Below, one piece after another: positions 1 through 6,948 of a stretch of DNA of 36,408 nt. The DNA is from a bacterium (GTDB taxonomy: Bacteria > Bacteroidota > Bacteroidia > Cytophagales > Cyclobacteriaceae). The stretch's first letter is position 1, and the number at the start of each line of letters is the position of its first letter. The notes beneath the pieces were generated by a model. That model ran no database searches. It worked only from the letters and a program-made list of their open reading frames with translations, and was not told the origin of the DNA. Both the position numbers and the translations under genes were made by a program. The stretch covers positions 1 to 36,408 of the forward strand of contig JANSWY010000045.1 of the NCBI GenBank assembly GCA_024743255.1, written 5' to 3'.

Positions 1-120
1 AATTTTAATGGTTTATATATCTTAATTTATACTCTAAAATAACACTTAACGGTAGAAAAACATTACTAAATTTATTAGGATTTTACTAACTTTTTTAGCT
101 AATGTTTCGTATCTTGTGTT

Positions 121-238
121 TGGATGCAATTGAGTGATAAAAAGACATTATTGGATGGTACTAACCCAGCAGGTCATCTTACTCTATTGCATTCCAAAAA
201 AAAGACCTCGCTGGGTTTTTTATTATAATAGAGTAAGA
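121..238 (+). ncRNA. Interlocked inverted repeats; possible pseudoknot leader of the RhuM-like gene
   Basis: Three complementary arm pairs are visible. Arm 163-175 pairs with 204-217 (13 bp, one bulged C at 209) and is followed by a run of T (216-221), like a terminator. Arm 177-188 lies in that hairpin's loop and is perfectly complementary over 12 bases to 227-238, just before the start codon at 244. Arm 121-130 can pair with 186-196 with one bulge. The first two pairs are ordered A-B-A'-B', the geometry of an H-type pseudoknot or of two competing folds. The last arm covers part of the purine-rich region before the ATG, so translation control is plausible. A short terminated RNA is an alternative. 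The repeats are seen; the RNA role is inferred. Confidence 0.5.
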
Positions 239-243
239 GAGAG

Positions 244-690
244 ATGGGAAGTGAAGTTGAATTTCATGGAGTGAAACTCCAAATTGTTAATGATGACTAT
301 CTGGCTACAAGACAAGACTTGATGAAACTATATCAGGTTCCAAGGAAAACATTATCAGATAACATTTTGAAGCTGAAAGAAGACGGTTTAGTGCATGGGG
401 CGGAAATCCGCCATATGGGTAGTAACGGCCAATGGTACACCTCAGAAGCATTTAATGGTGATGAAATCATCGCAATTGGTTTTAGATTAAGGTCTCCGGT
501 TGCAATTGAATTCCAGCGATATGCGATCAGTGTCGTAAAGAATGATTTAATGAGATTACAAGAGCAGTATGAACAGCAGAAACAGGAACTAGAAACAAAG
601 AATGAAAAGCTATTCTACCAGCAGAAGTTTCTAGACCATTACTGGGATGAGCAAGACAGAAACGATTTGTACATAAAAAGGCCCCAATAA
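244..690 (+). CDS. RhuM-like phage regulatory / DNA-binding protein
   Basis: 148 aa. The N-terminal third (about residues 20-65) reads like a winged-helix domain: TRQDLMKLYQVPRKTLSDNI followed by a second helix and a wing-like segment. Residues about 72-105 (NGDEIIAIGFRLRSPVAIEF and on) match the RhuM-type core, where similar strings follow a DNA-binding region. The C-terminus is a Gln/Glu-rich coiled coil (about 104-132). RhuM-family proteins are common in prophages and genomic islands; their biochemical role is poorly defined. The gene has its own leader with interlocked repeats and converges on the leftward gene at 727. It ends inside a bidirectional-looking terminator. Start ATG follows AGAGAGAG. 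Assignment to RhuM is moderately sure; the target is unknown. Confidence 0.6.
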   Translation: MGSEVEFHGVKLQIVNDDYLATRQDLMKLYQVPRKTLSDNILKLKEDGLVHGAEIRHMGSNGQWYTSEAFNGDEIIAIGFRLRSPVAIEFQRYAISVVKNDLMRLQEQYEQQKQELETKNEKLFYQQKFLDHYWDEQDRNDLYIKRPQ

Positions 691-701
691 AGGAGCCTTT
701 T
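676..701. terminator. Bidirectional terminator between convergent genes
   Basis: AAAAGGCCCC (676-685) pairs with GGAGCCTTTT (692-701) with one mismatch and a six-base loop, with A-runs on one side and T-runs on the other. It overlaps the stop codon of the RhuM-like gene (688-690) and lies 25 bases past the leftward gene ending at 727, so it could end transcription from both directions. Confidence 0.6.
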
Positions 702-726
702 AGTCTTATAAAGTTAGCTGATTGTA

Positions 727-1311
727 TTATTGACGTAAATGCTGACTTGCGCCCATATCAATAAAAAAACCGATTAAAGAAAGTACGCTACCTCCAATAG
801 CAACTCCTACATTAGCGTTTCCGTCTTCATCTGTAATAACAAAAGCCAAAGTACTCACAGCGAGTCCTGCTAATTGTAAGCCTTTGCCGGTTGTCCTTTG
901 AGTCCTGAACATGTCTAATTTATACTTTAATGTTGCTAGTTCCTTCTCTACATTACCTGGATTATTAACAGGACCAAATGCTGTCTTAGCCATTTGCAAA
1001 GTATCTGAAGAGTCTAATTGTTGTTGTGTCCCTAAGTAATTTCCATCTGAATCACTTCTGAAACTAACTTCAACACCAGCTGCTGTTATCTTATCGTAAT
1101 ACTTCTGGTGTCTAGGGTTCTCAATAATAAATTCCACACTTTGGATTTGATCGTATTTATATAAGCCCTTCTTAGTGAGAATAGCTTTACTGCTTATAGT
1201 CTCTACTTCTGATTCAAACTTTGTTCCGTCTTTAAGTGTAAGCTCTACCTGCTGAGCATTACAATACATGGCCCCAAATAATAGTATAAGTGTAATTAGT
1301 ATATTTTTCAT
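727..1311 (-). CDS. Secreted protein of unknown function with C-terminal hydrophobic segments
   Basis: 194 aa. A clear signal peptide (about residues 1-19: lysine, hydrophobic core, then CNAQ) suggests export. The mature N-terminal part (20-65) is beta-rich. A helical segment with heptad-like spacing follows at about 120-138. Two glycine-rich hydrophobic stretches (about 143-160 and 167-185) could sit in a membrane. I do not recognise a family. It lies 14 bases downstream of a lipoprotein gene on the same strand, so the two may be co-transcribed. Secreted or lipoprotein cargo genes at a prophage edge often alter the lysogen's surface, but nothing here shows that directly. Confidence 0.55.
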   Translation of the reverse strand: MKNILITLILLFGAMYCNAQQVELTLKDGTKFESEVETISSKAILTKKGLYKYDQIQSVEFIIENPRHQKYYDKITAAGVEVSFRSDSDGNYLGTQQQLDSSDTLQMAKTAFGPVNNPGNVEKELATLKYKLDMFRTQRTTGKGLQLAGLAVSTLAFVITDEDGNANVGVAIGGSVLSLIGFFIDMGASQHLRQ

Positions 1312-1325
1312 AAATACTTGATTTT

Positions 1326-1688
1326 TTACCAGGAAATAACAAATGTAGTATCAAACTCGGCGTTTACTGGAGTTCCAATACTAATGTGTCCTGCTTGATT
1401 TGCTCCTTCCATCCAATAATTGTAACCTAAGTAGGCGGAATCTAGTCGATTAATCATGTGTATGGTCATTTCAAAACCGTTGGACACTATTAACTCTTGA
1501 CTATCGTCGAACGTAGCATCAACTATCAGAACTTGACTATTTTGTTCATTGGTATATTCGAAATCGCATTGATGACACAAAGGATTAAGAGTTATAGTTC
1601 TTTGATCTAATTGAGGTTCTGTATCCTCATCATTACTACAAGCTGATAAAATAGCCACTAAGGACAATATGGTGATTAAATATTTCAT
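1326..1688 (-). CDS. Small lipoprotein of unknown function
   Basis: 120 aa. The N-terminus is a lipoprotein signal: MKYLITILSLVAILSAC with the lipidated Cys at position 17, followed by SNDEDTEP, an acidic run typical of surface-exposed Bacteroidota lipoproteins. A CHQC pair sits near residues 38-41. The rest is beta-rich without a recognised domain. It is 14 bases upstream of the secreted protein gene at 727-1311 and probably shares its transcript. It resembles lysogenic-conversion cargo by position and type; function unknown. Confidence 0.6.
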   Translation of the reverse strand: MKYLITILSLVAILSACSNDEDTEPQLDQRTITLNPLCHQCDFEYTNEQNSQVLIVDATFDDSQELIVSNGFEMTIHMINRLDSAYLGYNYWMEGANQAGHISIGTPVNAEFDTTFVISW

Positions 1689-1744
1689 AAAGCGTAATTA
1701 ATTAGTTTCTACTAAGATAGTAAACAATCATTTCGCTTAAGAAA

Positions 1745-2095
1745 TTATTTCACAGGAGAATCTGGATGAATTTTACCAGTAGCATCAAATAATTTCCTTG
1801 AACCTGGATCCTTTATATATTCAAAATATAAGACTTCAGCATCTCTTAAATCTATGAAACCTCCTACCAACTCCAATTTATTAATTTCTTTATTTCCAGT
1901 CATACGACCATGGATTGTGCTCATTACTTTTTCGCCTAACAATTCTTTGAATTGACTTGCTTCTATTTGTACTTGATAAAGCATTCCTGGAACCCCATTC
2001 TTGTTTTTTAAATCGTCATCGTGTTCAATTTTTAACGCGAACGGTTTCGGAAGTTTCACAACGTTATATCTCTTAAATTTCAGATTCTGTGGCAT
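1745..2095 (-). CDS. Hypothetical protein, 116 aa
   Basis: Soluble, without signal peptide or membrane segment. The charged, beta-rich sequence (strands near residues 16-25 and 38-50) does not match a family I can name. The ATG is preceded by an A-rich AATAAAG, usual for Bacteroidota initiation. Its 5' region (2096-2240) is distinctive: an 8-bp stem (2104-2111 with 2129-2136) and three GGGTAT half-sites (2165-2198), which suggests that it is separately regulated. Being real is supported by length, a clean frame and its own control region; the role is unknown. Confidence 0.5.
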   Translation of the reverse strand: MPQNLKFKRYNVVKLPKPFALKIEHDDDLKNKNGVPGMLYQVQIEASQFKELLGEKVMSTIHGRMTGNKEINKLELVGGFIDLRDAEVLYFEYIKDPGSRKLFDATGKIHPDSPVK

Positions 2096-2103
2096 CTTTA
2101 TTT

Positions 2104-2136
2104 TTTAGTTGATTTTAAAATGTCTAACCAACTAAA
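2104..2136 (-). promoter_or_regulatory. Stem-loop in the 5' region of the 1745-2095 gene
   Basis: TTTAGTTG (2104-2111) and CAACTAAA (2129-2136) are perfect 8-base complements with a 17-base loop. The hairpin lies just before the start codon at 2095 on the minus strand. It lacks a T-run in the right place for a strong terminator on that strand; a leader hairpin or operator is possible. Confidence 0.35.
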
Positions 2137-2164
2137 AACATCATGGATATTCAATACCTAGAAG

Positions 2165-2198
2165 TGGGTATTTTCTGAATATACCCAATCATGGGTAT
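2165..2198. promoter_or_regulatory. Cluster of three TGGGTAT / ATACCCA half-sites (possible operator)
   Basis: TGGGTAT at 2165-2171, ATACCCA at 2181-2187 and TGGGTAT at 2192-2198 form two overlapping dyads within 34 bases, in the gap between two leftward genes. Such spaced inverted 7-mers are typical of operator sites for dimeric repressors. No cognate repressor is identified. Confidence 0.4.
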
Positions 2199-2240
2199 TT
2201 GAAATTAATAGATAAAGGACAAAATTTAGGAGAATCAAAC

Positions 2241-2711
2241 TTAATTCTTTCTAAACAACCACAATATACTCAATACAAAACCAAGAAGTAACACACCACC
2301 TCCAATGTATTCCAGCTTTTCCCAAAATGAAGGCTTAACCAAAACCGGTGGAAGCTTAACAGTCTTTGTGATCTCCTCACAGTCAGGACAATCAACTTCT
2401 ATGTAAACAGTTTCATCTAATGTGTCATAGTGATACTTTACGTAAACTGAATCCTGCCAATACTCTACAGTATCATAGTTGTATTTGAATAATGTATCTA
2501 CCTGGTTGACTTCTACTATGACAGTATCATATGTTACTACTGTATCCCTTAGAATCAATCCTCTTTTCTGAGCTTTGTTAATTATCCACCTATCAGTACA
2601 ACTACACATCAAAATACTGCAGCCTATCGCAAATAGTAGACTTCTCCAGAATAAAGTCAAAACATACTGTCTTGCTTTCGCATCTTTCAATCTTCTTTCT
2701 TTGTCATTCAT
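2241..2711 (-). CDS. Membrane-anchored protein with DTV-type repeats (possible lysis/spanin-like)
   Basis: 156 aa using the ATG at 2711, which overlaps the previous gene's stop as ATGA; a longer open frame exists upstream but lies over that gene. A basic N-terminus is followed by a hydrophobic stretch (about residues 15-36) ending in a Cys-rich CSC that could be a lipobox. The central part has repeated DTV/DTL units with Tyr between them, probably extended beta. A CPDC pair lies at about 108-111. A second membrane segment lies near the C-terminus (about 133-152), followed by RKN. An anchored, periplasm-spanning protein beside a lipoprotein gene fits a spanin-like pair in outline, but no sequence family proves this. 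Confidence 0.5.
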   Translation of the reverse strand: MNDKERRLKDAKARQYVLTLFWRSLLFAIGCSILMCSCTDRWIINKAQKRGLILRDTVVTYDTVIVEVNQVDTLFKYNYDTVEYWQDSVYVKYHYDTLDETVYIEVDCPDCEEITKTVKLPPVLVKPSFWEKLEYIGGGVLLLGFVLSILWLFRKN

Positions 2712-3085
2712 CTTCTTACCTCCTTCACTGTATATGTTAAATATTCCCTTGTTACTGAATTCCTTCCATAACCCTCTATAGTATCTACATGTAGTAGACA
2801 ATGCTTCTGATCCCAGACTAATTGCAACCGCTGTCCTCTCCAATAGCATTGAGATCTACCATTGCATTGTCCTGGAGGAGCAACTAAGTATAGCTCTCCA
2901 TTCTTAGAAATCGAGTTATAAAAAATCCAGAATGTATCTTGCTTGATCCAATGTTCTTTAGTCACCTCATTGCAGCCTAAACCGGTGACTATGGTTACAT
3001 CATTGTAGTTAGATGGTTGATGTTGAACCACTGCACACCCGCATACTAACAGCATGCAGATATACCACTTTAATACTCCCCTCAT
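2708..3085 (-). CDS. Small lipoprotein, partner of the overlapping downstream gene
   Basis: 125 aa. Begins MRGVLKWYICMLLVCGC, a short lipoprotein-type signal with candidate lipidated Cys near residues 15-17. The mature part is rich in Cys, Tyr and Trp and has no family I can name. The stop overlaps the ATG of the next leftward gene by four bases (ATGA), implying translational coupling. A lipoprotein coupled to an inner-membrane-type protein near phage late genes suggests an outer-/inner-membrane pair for lysis; this is inference from architecture. It is transcribed divergently from the HNH gene at 3189. Confidence 0.5.
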   Translation of the reverse strand: MRGVLKWYICMLLVCGCAVVQHQPSNYNDVTIVTGLGCNEVTKEHWIKQDTFWIFYNSISKNGELYLVAPPGQCNGRSQCYWRGQRLQLVWDQKHCLLHVDTIEGYGRNSVTREYLTYTVKEVRR

Positions 3086-3123
3086 ATCTTTCCCTTCTTA
3101 TCACCGTATATAAAGATAGTTTA

Positions 3124-3131
3124 TAATTTTG
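3124..3131 (+). promoter_or_regulatory. Candidate -7 box for the late operon
   Basis: TAATTTTG fits the Bacteroidota -7 consensus TAnnTTTG and lies 57 bases before the HNH start, in the divergent gap 3086-3188. No TTTG is present at the expected -33 position, so this may need a phage activator or may be fortuitous. Confidence 0.35.
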
Positions 3132-3188
3132 TAATTAATATAGACAATAACTATATTTAGTTCGGAAAGTGAAGTTGATACTGCGTGG

Positions 3189-3497
3189 ATGAATATTAAG
3201 ACTGCAACTAAGAAAGGATCTAATGCACATCGTAACAGAGTAAGAGATCCCTTCTATCAATCAAAGCAATACAAAGCCTGGAGAAAGGAAGTAATAGCCC
3301 AATCAAATGGTTGTTGTGTTCATTGTCGTGATCCGAAGATTAAGAATGAGAATGGCACTTATGCAAGGATCGTTAAGCCTGGCAAAGTAACTGATCACAT
3401 CATACCAATTAAGAAAGGTGGAGCAAAGCTTGATGTAAGCAATGGACAGTATCTTTGCTCATATCATAACAATGTTAAAACTGCGAAAGACAAATGA
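3189..3497 (+). CDS. Phage HNH endonuclease
   Basis: 102 aa. The HNH fold is plain: Cys43 and Cys46, the DH pair (69-70) in VTDHIIPIKKGG, Asn85, then C90-x2-H93 ahead of a Lys-rich tail. This is the zinc-containing HNH layout found in genes next to terminase in cos-type phages, where the protein works with the terminase in cutting DNA at cos (HK97 gp74 is the model). It is the first gene of the rightward late operon, overlaps the next gene as ATGA, and lies two genes before TerS. Family and neighbourhood agree; the cleavage role here is inferred. Confidence 0.85.
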   Translation: MNIKTATKKGSNAHRNRVRDPFYQSKQYKAWRKEVIAQSNGCCVHCRDPKIKNENGTYARIVKPGKVTDHIIPIKKGGAKLDVSNGQYLCSYHNNVKTAKDK

Positions 3498-3691
3498 ATA
3501 AAGAAGAGAGAGCTCAAAGACTAATAGTCGATGAAGTATCAAAAGTATTAGATCTCTTACATAATCAAGTTGATGATTTCTGTAAGAAGAACAACACAGA
3601 GAATGTTCCTAAGTCTCTAATGCAGCATTACATCAAAATTGTTAAGGACAGCTACAGCGAAGGAGCATTAAAGAGGTATAAGAAAAAATAA
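3494..3691 (+). CDS. Small hypothetical phage protein between HNH and TerS
   Basis: 65 aa, charged and mostly helical, ending in a basic tail (KRYKKK). The ATG overlaps the HNH stop by four bases, so the two are translationally coupled. No recognised domain. Its place suggests a packaging accessory or regulator of the HNH/terminase module, but nothing in the sequence states this. Confidence 0.55.
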   Translation: MNKEERAQRLIVDEVSKVLDLLHNQVDDFCKKNNTENVPKSLMQHYIKIVKDSYSEGALKRYKKK

Positions 3692-3693
3692 CC

Positions 3694-3765
3694 GGAGGGG
3701 TGGTTGTAATCACTTGATAATCAATACTTTGAAACCCTATCCCTCCAAACTTTTTGTCGCGACAA
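3694..3765 (+). other. Hairpin plus perfect 12-bp palindrome before TerS (cos/packaging site candidate)
   Basis: In the 107-base gap before TerS, GGAGGG (3694-3699) pairs with CCCTCC (3741-3746), extended by GGTT/AACC inside. It is followed by the perfect palindrome TTGTCGCGACAA (3754-3765) flanked by T-runs. GC-rich palindromes just ahead of the small terminase gene, next to an HNH gene, are where cos sites lie in HK97-like phages. It could also be an operator or terminator. Structure seen; role inferred. Confidence 0.45.
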
Positions 3766-3798
3766 CTTTTTTGAAATGGCATTTATGAGAAAAGTGCA

Positions 3799-4194
3799 AT
3801 GAAAAAGGTATTTGAACCACAAGAAATCATAGAAAAGTTAAAATCGGAGTTTTCTCTTTCGGGGCAAGCTTCAGAGGTATTGCTTGATCAAATAGAGCAA
3901 TCGTTAATACTGATTGATTCAGTAAAACAAACTATGATTAATGATGCTGATGAGGTTCACACAGACACGTTAACAGGAAAGGAATATCAGATACCGTTAG
4001 GTTTTACTAGAAATAGGTTGGGTGAACTTAAGGAACATCCAGGCATTAAGATAAAGAAGGAACAGGAAGCAAACATTCAATCATGTTTGAAACAGTTGGG
4101 GATTAAGCTGACAACAGAACCAGGAGAGAAAGAGAAGGAGAAAGGTGGGGTTTTAAAGTCAATGTTAGGTGGACATAGCAGTAAAGCGAACTAA
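3799..4194 (+). CDS. Terminase small subunit (P27-like)
   Basis: 131 aa. Predominantly helical, with oligomerisation-type helices (about residues 8-55) and the C-terminal helix KEQEANIQSCLKQLGIKLTT, which resembles P27-family small terminases that end near LxxLGLxP. It would bind the packaging site and hand DNA to TerL. The gene directly precedes TerL and overlaps it by 26 bases. The basic/acidic tail (KEKEKGG) and final SSKAN are low complexity. The assignment rests on size, helical pattern and position more than on a diagnostic motif. Confidence 0.7.
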   Translation: MKKVFEPQEIIEKLKSEFSLSGQASEVLLDQIEQSLILIDSVKQTMINDADEVHTDTLTGKEYQIPLGFTRNRLGELKEHPGIKIKKEQEANIQSCLKQLGIKLTTEPGEKEKEKGGVLKSMLGGHSSKAN

Positions 4195-5866
4195 AGCTTG
4201 GGAATATTCAGAAAGAGTACTTGATGGAGATATACTGACTTGTAATTGGATCAAGTTAGCGGTAAACAGATTTAGGAAGGATCTGAAAAGGTCTGATCTG
4301 ATCTATGACCTTGATGAAGTCGAACAGTTCACGGAGTTCTGGGAAAAAGTAGTTTATGTACCTGAACTCAGAGCACCAAGCCCATTACCTCTCCCCTACG
4401 CTTTTGCATTTCAACAACTATATGGTTTCAAATATAAAGACAGTGAATTAAGGCGCTTCACTGATCTTATGATTGAGGTTGCGCGAAAGAATATTAAGAC
4501 TTTCTCTTCAGCTGCAATTTCAGGTTATGAATTACTGCTTGGTCATGATCCATTCCCAGAAATTCTCCATGGTGCGAACTCGAGAGACCAGGCGTTAATC
4601 TGTACTGACAAAACCGGAAAGGTAATTAAAGCTAGTCCTGAGATCTATGAAATGGTTGAGTCAGATGATATCCAACTATTTACCTACAAAAAGAAAATCA
4701 CTGAGATTGTATACGATACTTTACATCGAAGTGGAAGAATTGAAGCTATGCCTCGCGATCCAGGAGACGGTGGAAACCCATCAGCTTCAGTCATAGATGA
4801 ATTTCACGAAGCAACCGACACTAAACTGATTGAAACCATTCGATCTGGTCAAGGAGCACGAAGAGAACCAATCAATATCATTATCTCCTCTCCTGGATTC
4901 AATAAAGAAGGCCCTCTCTATTCTGTTTATAGAGATGAAGCAGTAAAAATGCTACAAGGTCAAATAGAATCAGATAGAGCTTTAGCACTAATTTTCGAAC
5001 AGGATAATGAGGAGGATTGGGATAATCTCGAAATGATCGAGAAAGCCAATCCAATGTTACCCTATATTACAACACTTAAGCCATATGTAGAAAACAGGAT
5101 ATTGGAAGCGAAAAGAAAAGGTGGAGCTACAGAGGTTAGTGTTAAAATAAAGAATTGTGGTATCTGGACAGATTCAGCAGCTACATGGATAGCAGATGAA
5201 GTTATAAGAGGAAATAACTTTGAAACAGATCTTTCAATTTTAGAAGGTCAAGAATGCTATTTAGGAATTGACCTATCAAAGAGTAAAGATTTAACCGTTG
5301 TTCTCTTCTATTTTCCTTATTTACCTAATGGTAAACATGGAGTTTATGTTCAGTGTCACATCCCAGAACAGAAGATAGAGGACAATGAAGACCATGTGGA
5401 TTATCAAAAGTGGGTTGATGAAGGATGGATAATTTCCCACCCTGGCAATGTATTAGACCCTGATATCATAGCAGATATGGCCATGGAGAAAATGGAACAA
5501 TACAGTGTATCAGGAGTCGGTTTCGATGCTAAATATGCCTACCAGGGAGCAGTAACTAAGATAGCAAAGAACGGATATGAAGAAGAGTGTCTAAGTGTTG
5601 GGCAAGGTTTTGGACTGAGCTCGGCAGTTAGTGACCTGGAAAACCTCATTGAAAGTAAAAAGATGGAATTCTTTGGTAACCCTGTTACACGTTGGAATTT
5701 CGGAAATGTAATTATGGCAATGGGTCACCAGGGTCACCAGTACCCTTCAAAAAAAGAATCAAGGAATAAAATAGACATTGTATCAGCCTTATGTACAGCA
5801 AGGTTTACATACAGTCATTTTAATAGTGAAGAAGAACAAGAAAGTGGAATAGATTCATGGGATTAG
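4169..5866 (+). CDS. Terminase large subunit (HK97-type)
   Basis: 565 aa, normal for this family. The N-terminal ATPase has a Walker-A-like segment VARKNIKTFSSA (about 104-115), with Ile where many relatives have Gly, and Walker B ASVIDEFHE (206-214). The C-terminal nuclease shows an acidic strand, YLGIDLSKSKDLTVV (about 366-380), then VGFDAKYA and the late acidic motif NKIDIVSALCTARF. It powers DNA packaging into the prohead and cuts genome ends. The GTG start at 4169 lies inside terS, giving a 26-base overlap; the 3' end overlaps the next small gene by 10 bases. Confidence 0.92.
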   Translation: MDIAVKRTKAWEYSERVLDGDILTCNWIKLAVNRFRKDLKRSDLIYDLDEVEQFTEFWEKVVYVPELRAPSPLPLPYAFAFQQLYGFKYKDSELRRFTDLMIEVARKNIKTFSSAAISGYELLLGHDPFPEILHGANSRDQALICTDKTGKVIKASPEIYEMVESDDIQLFTYKKKITEIVYDTLHRSGRIEAMPRDPGDGGNPSASVIDEFHEATDTKLIETIRSGQGARREPINIIISSPGFNKEGPLYSVYRDEAVKMLQGQIESDRALALIFEQDNEEDWDNLEMIEKANPMLPYITTLKPYVENRILEAKRKGGATEVSVKIKNCGIWTDSAATWIADEVIRGNNFETDLSILEGQECYLGIDLSKSKDLTVVLFYFPYLPNGKHGVYVQCHIPEQKIEDNEDHVDYQKWVDEGWIISHPGNVLDPDIIADMAMEKMEQYSVSGVGFDAKYAYQGAVTKIAKNGYEEECLSVGQGFGLSSAVSDLENLIESKKMEFFGNPVTRWNFGNVIMAMGHQGHQYPSKKESRNKIDIVSALCTARFTYSHFNSEEEQESGIDSWD

Positions 5867-6069
5867 AAGTTAAAACTAAGTTTGAGGTGTTTTTAGAAAT
5901 GTGGGAGCATTGGTACAAAAAATTACCGGTTGATCAAAAAGCAAAGACTTCCAAAGCCTATGAAAAAGCAGAAATGATTTATATTTCTAAAATTGGTCAT
6001 AGGGCTTACAGTGGACTTGAATGCTTTCTAAGTGCTAGGAGATATCATTTAAAGAAAGAGGGCAACTAG
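5857..6069 (+). CDS. Small hypothetical protein after TerL
   Basis: 70 aa, charged and helical, rich in Lys, Tyr and Trp. Its ATG lies within the last codons of TerL (10-base overlap), indicating co-translation. It ends two bases before the 3' end of the opposite-strand cargo gene at 6071. No known domain. The position is similar to small accessory genes often found between terminase and portal. Confidence 0.55.
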   Translation: MGLEVKTKFEVFLEMWEHWYKKLPVDQKAKTSKAYEKAEMIYISKIGHRAYSGLECFLSARRYHLKKEGN

Positions 6070-6070
6070 G

Positions 6071-6868
6071 TTACTCCTCAGGTTGTGGTCTTATTTCAAA
6101 TGGAATTACTAGCTCATCATCAAATGAGCCATGCTTATGCCAATTTTTACTTTGAATCAAATGGCAAATAATTATAGTATTTATACTAACATCCTTCTCT
6201 TCCACCTGATAAATCAATAATGGTGAGTCCTTATCAAGAATTCTTTTACCTGCAGCTCCATTTGTTTTTATAAACCACTCCAAATGGTAGTCGTCTTCAG
6301 AATAGCGTGAGTCAATAGTTGGAAAGATCTGGATAGCGTCACCAACATATAGAGTTTTTTTGGGTAACTGTTTATTGGGAGGCCTATTAAATGAACGTCC
6401 CCATCCATCTTCTACGAGAACTATTGTTGGAACATTGAATTGTTCATCCTTGTTTTCTTCCATAAAATAATTTTGGATTAGATCAATGATAGTTTCGCCT
6501 ATGAAATCCATCATTTTAAATTGTTTGTCTGAAATTGAATTGCTGTGAAACAAATTATTTCGTATTTCATTTAATTCACCGACCTTACCTTTTATAAATT
6601 TATTTGTAACTGTGTCCTTTTCTCTTATCTCCCTTATCTGAATAAATAGACTAATCTCTTCCGCAAAGAATAGAGAATCAACCCATCTTTCATACTTGGG
6701 ATTATCTTTAATTCTTAATTCAGCTTCTTCTTTTAACTTTTTATAAGTTTTACTTGATTTAAAGTCTTCCTTATTTGTTGAAACATACTCTATTACTTTC
6801 CTCATCCACGATTCTAATGAGATTAGTTTGAGAACAAGAGCAGTTCTATCTTCAGACAGGATTTTCAT
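6071..6868 (-). CDS. HEPN-motif protein with Ig-like tail; reversed cargo gene (putative defence)
   Basis: 265 aa, on the opposite strand from all its late-operon neighbours. Residues 1-140 are helical and contain EIRNNLFHSN (101-110), the R-x4-H motif (R103, H108) of HEPN ribonuclease-type domains. After a linker, residues about 146-262 look like a beta-sandwich (GDAIQIFPTI, DYHLEWFIKT, INTIIICHLI), possibly a sensor or partner-binding domain. HEPN proteins often cleave RNA in toxin-antitoxin, abortive-infection and CRISPR systems. Hand counts of three 60-base lines gave 27-32% GC against 43% for one line of the neighbouring portal gene, suggesting separate acquisition. It has its own 80-base upstream region. 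HEPN call is fairly good; defence role is inferred. Confidence 0.65.
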   Translation of the reverse strand: MKILSEDRTALVLKLISLESWMRKVIEYVSTNKEDFKSSKTYKKLKEEAELRIKDNPKYERWVDSLFFAEEISLFIQIREIREKDTVTNKFIKGKVGELNEIRNNLFHSNSISDKQFKMMDFIGETIIDLIQNYFMEENKDEQFNVPTIVLVEDGWGRSFNRPPNKQLPKKTLYVGDAIQIFPTIDSRYSEDDYHLEWFIKTNGAAGKRILDKDSPLLIYQVEEKDVSINTIIICHLIQSKNWHKHGSFDDELVIPFEIRPQPEE

Positions 6869-6948
6869 TGCGTAATTAGTTTCCTCTAATATAACAGAAC
6901 ATTAAAAAATACATGTAAGCTATCCCTAAAACCTTCGTAGAATGCACT

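Noticed and set aside
1-240. Left attachment site with a tRNA-Glu fragment
   Set aside because: No match to the tRNA 3' end could be found by eye in either orientation.
2712-2849. Extended N-terminus of the membrane protein (start at 2849)
   Set aside because: It overlaps the lipoprotein gene in another frame; the ATG at 2711 with an ATGA overlap and a membrane anchor soon after is more natural.
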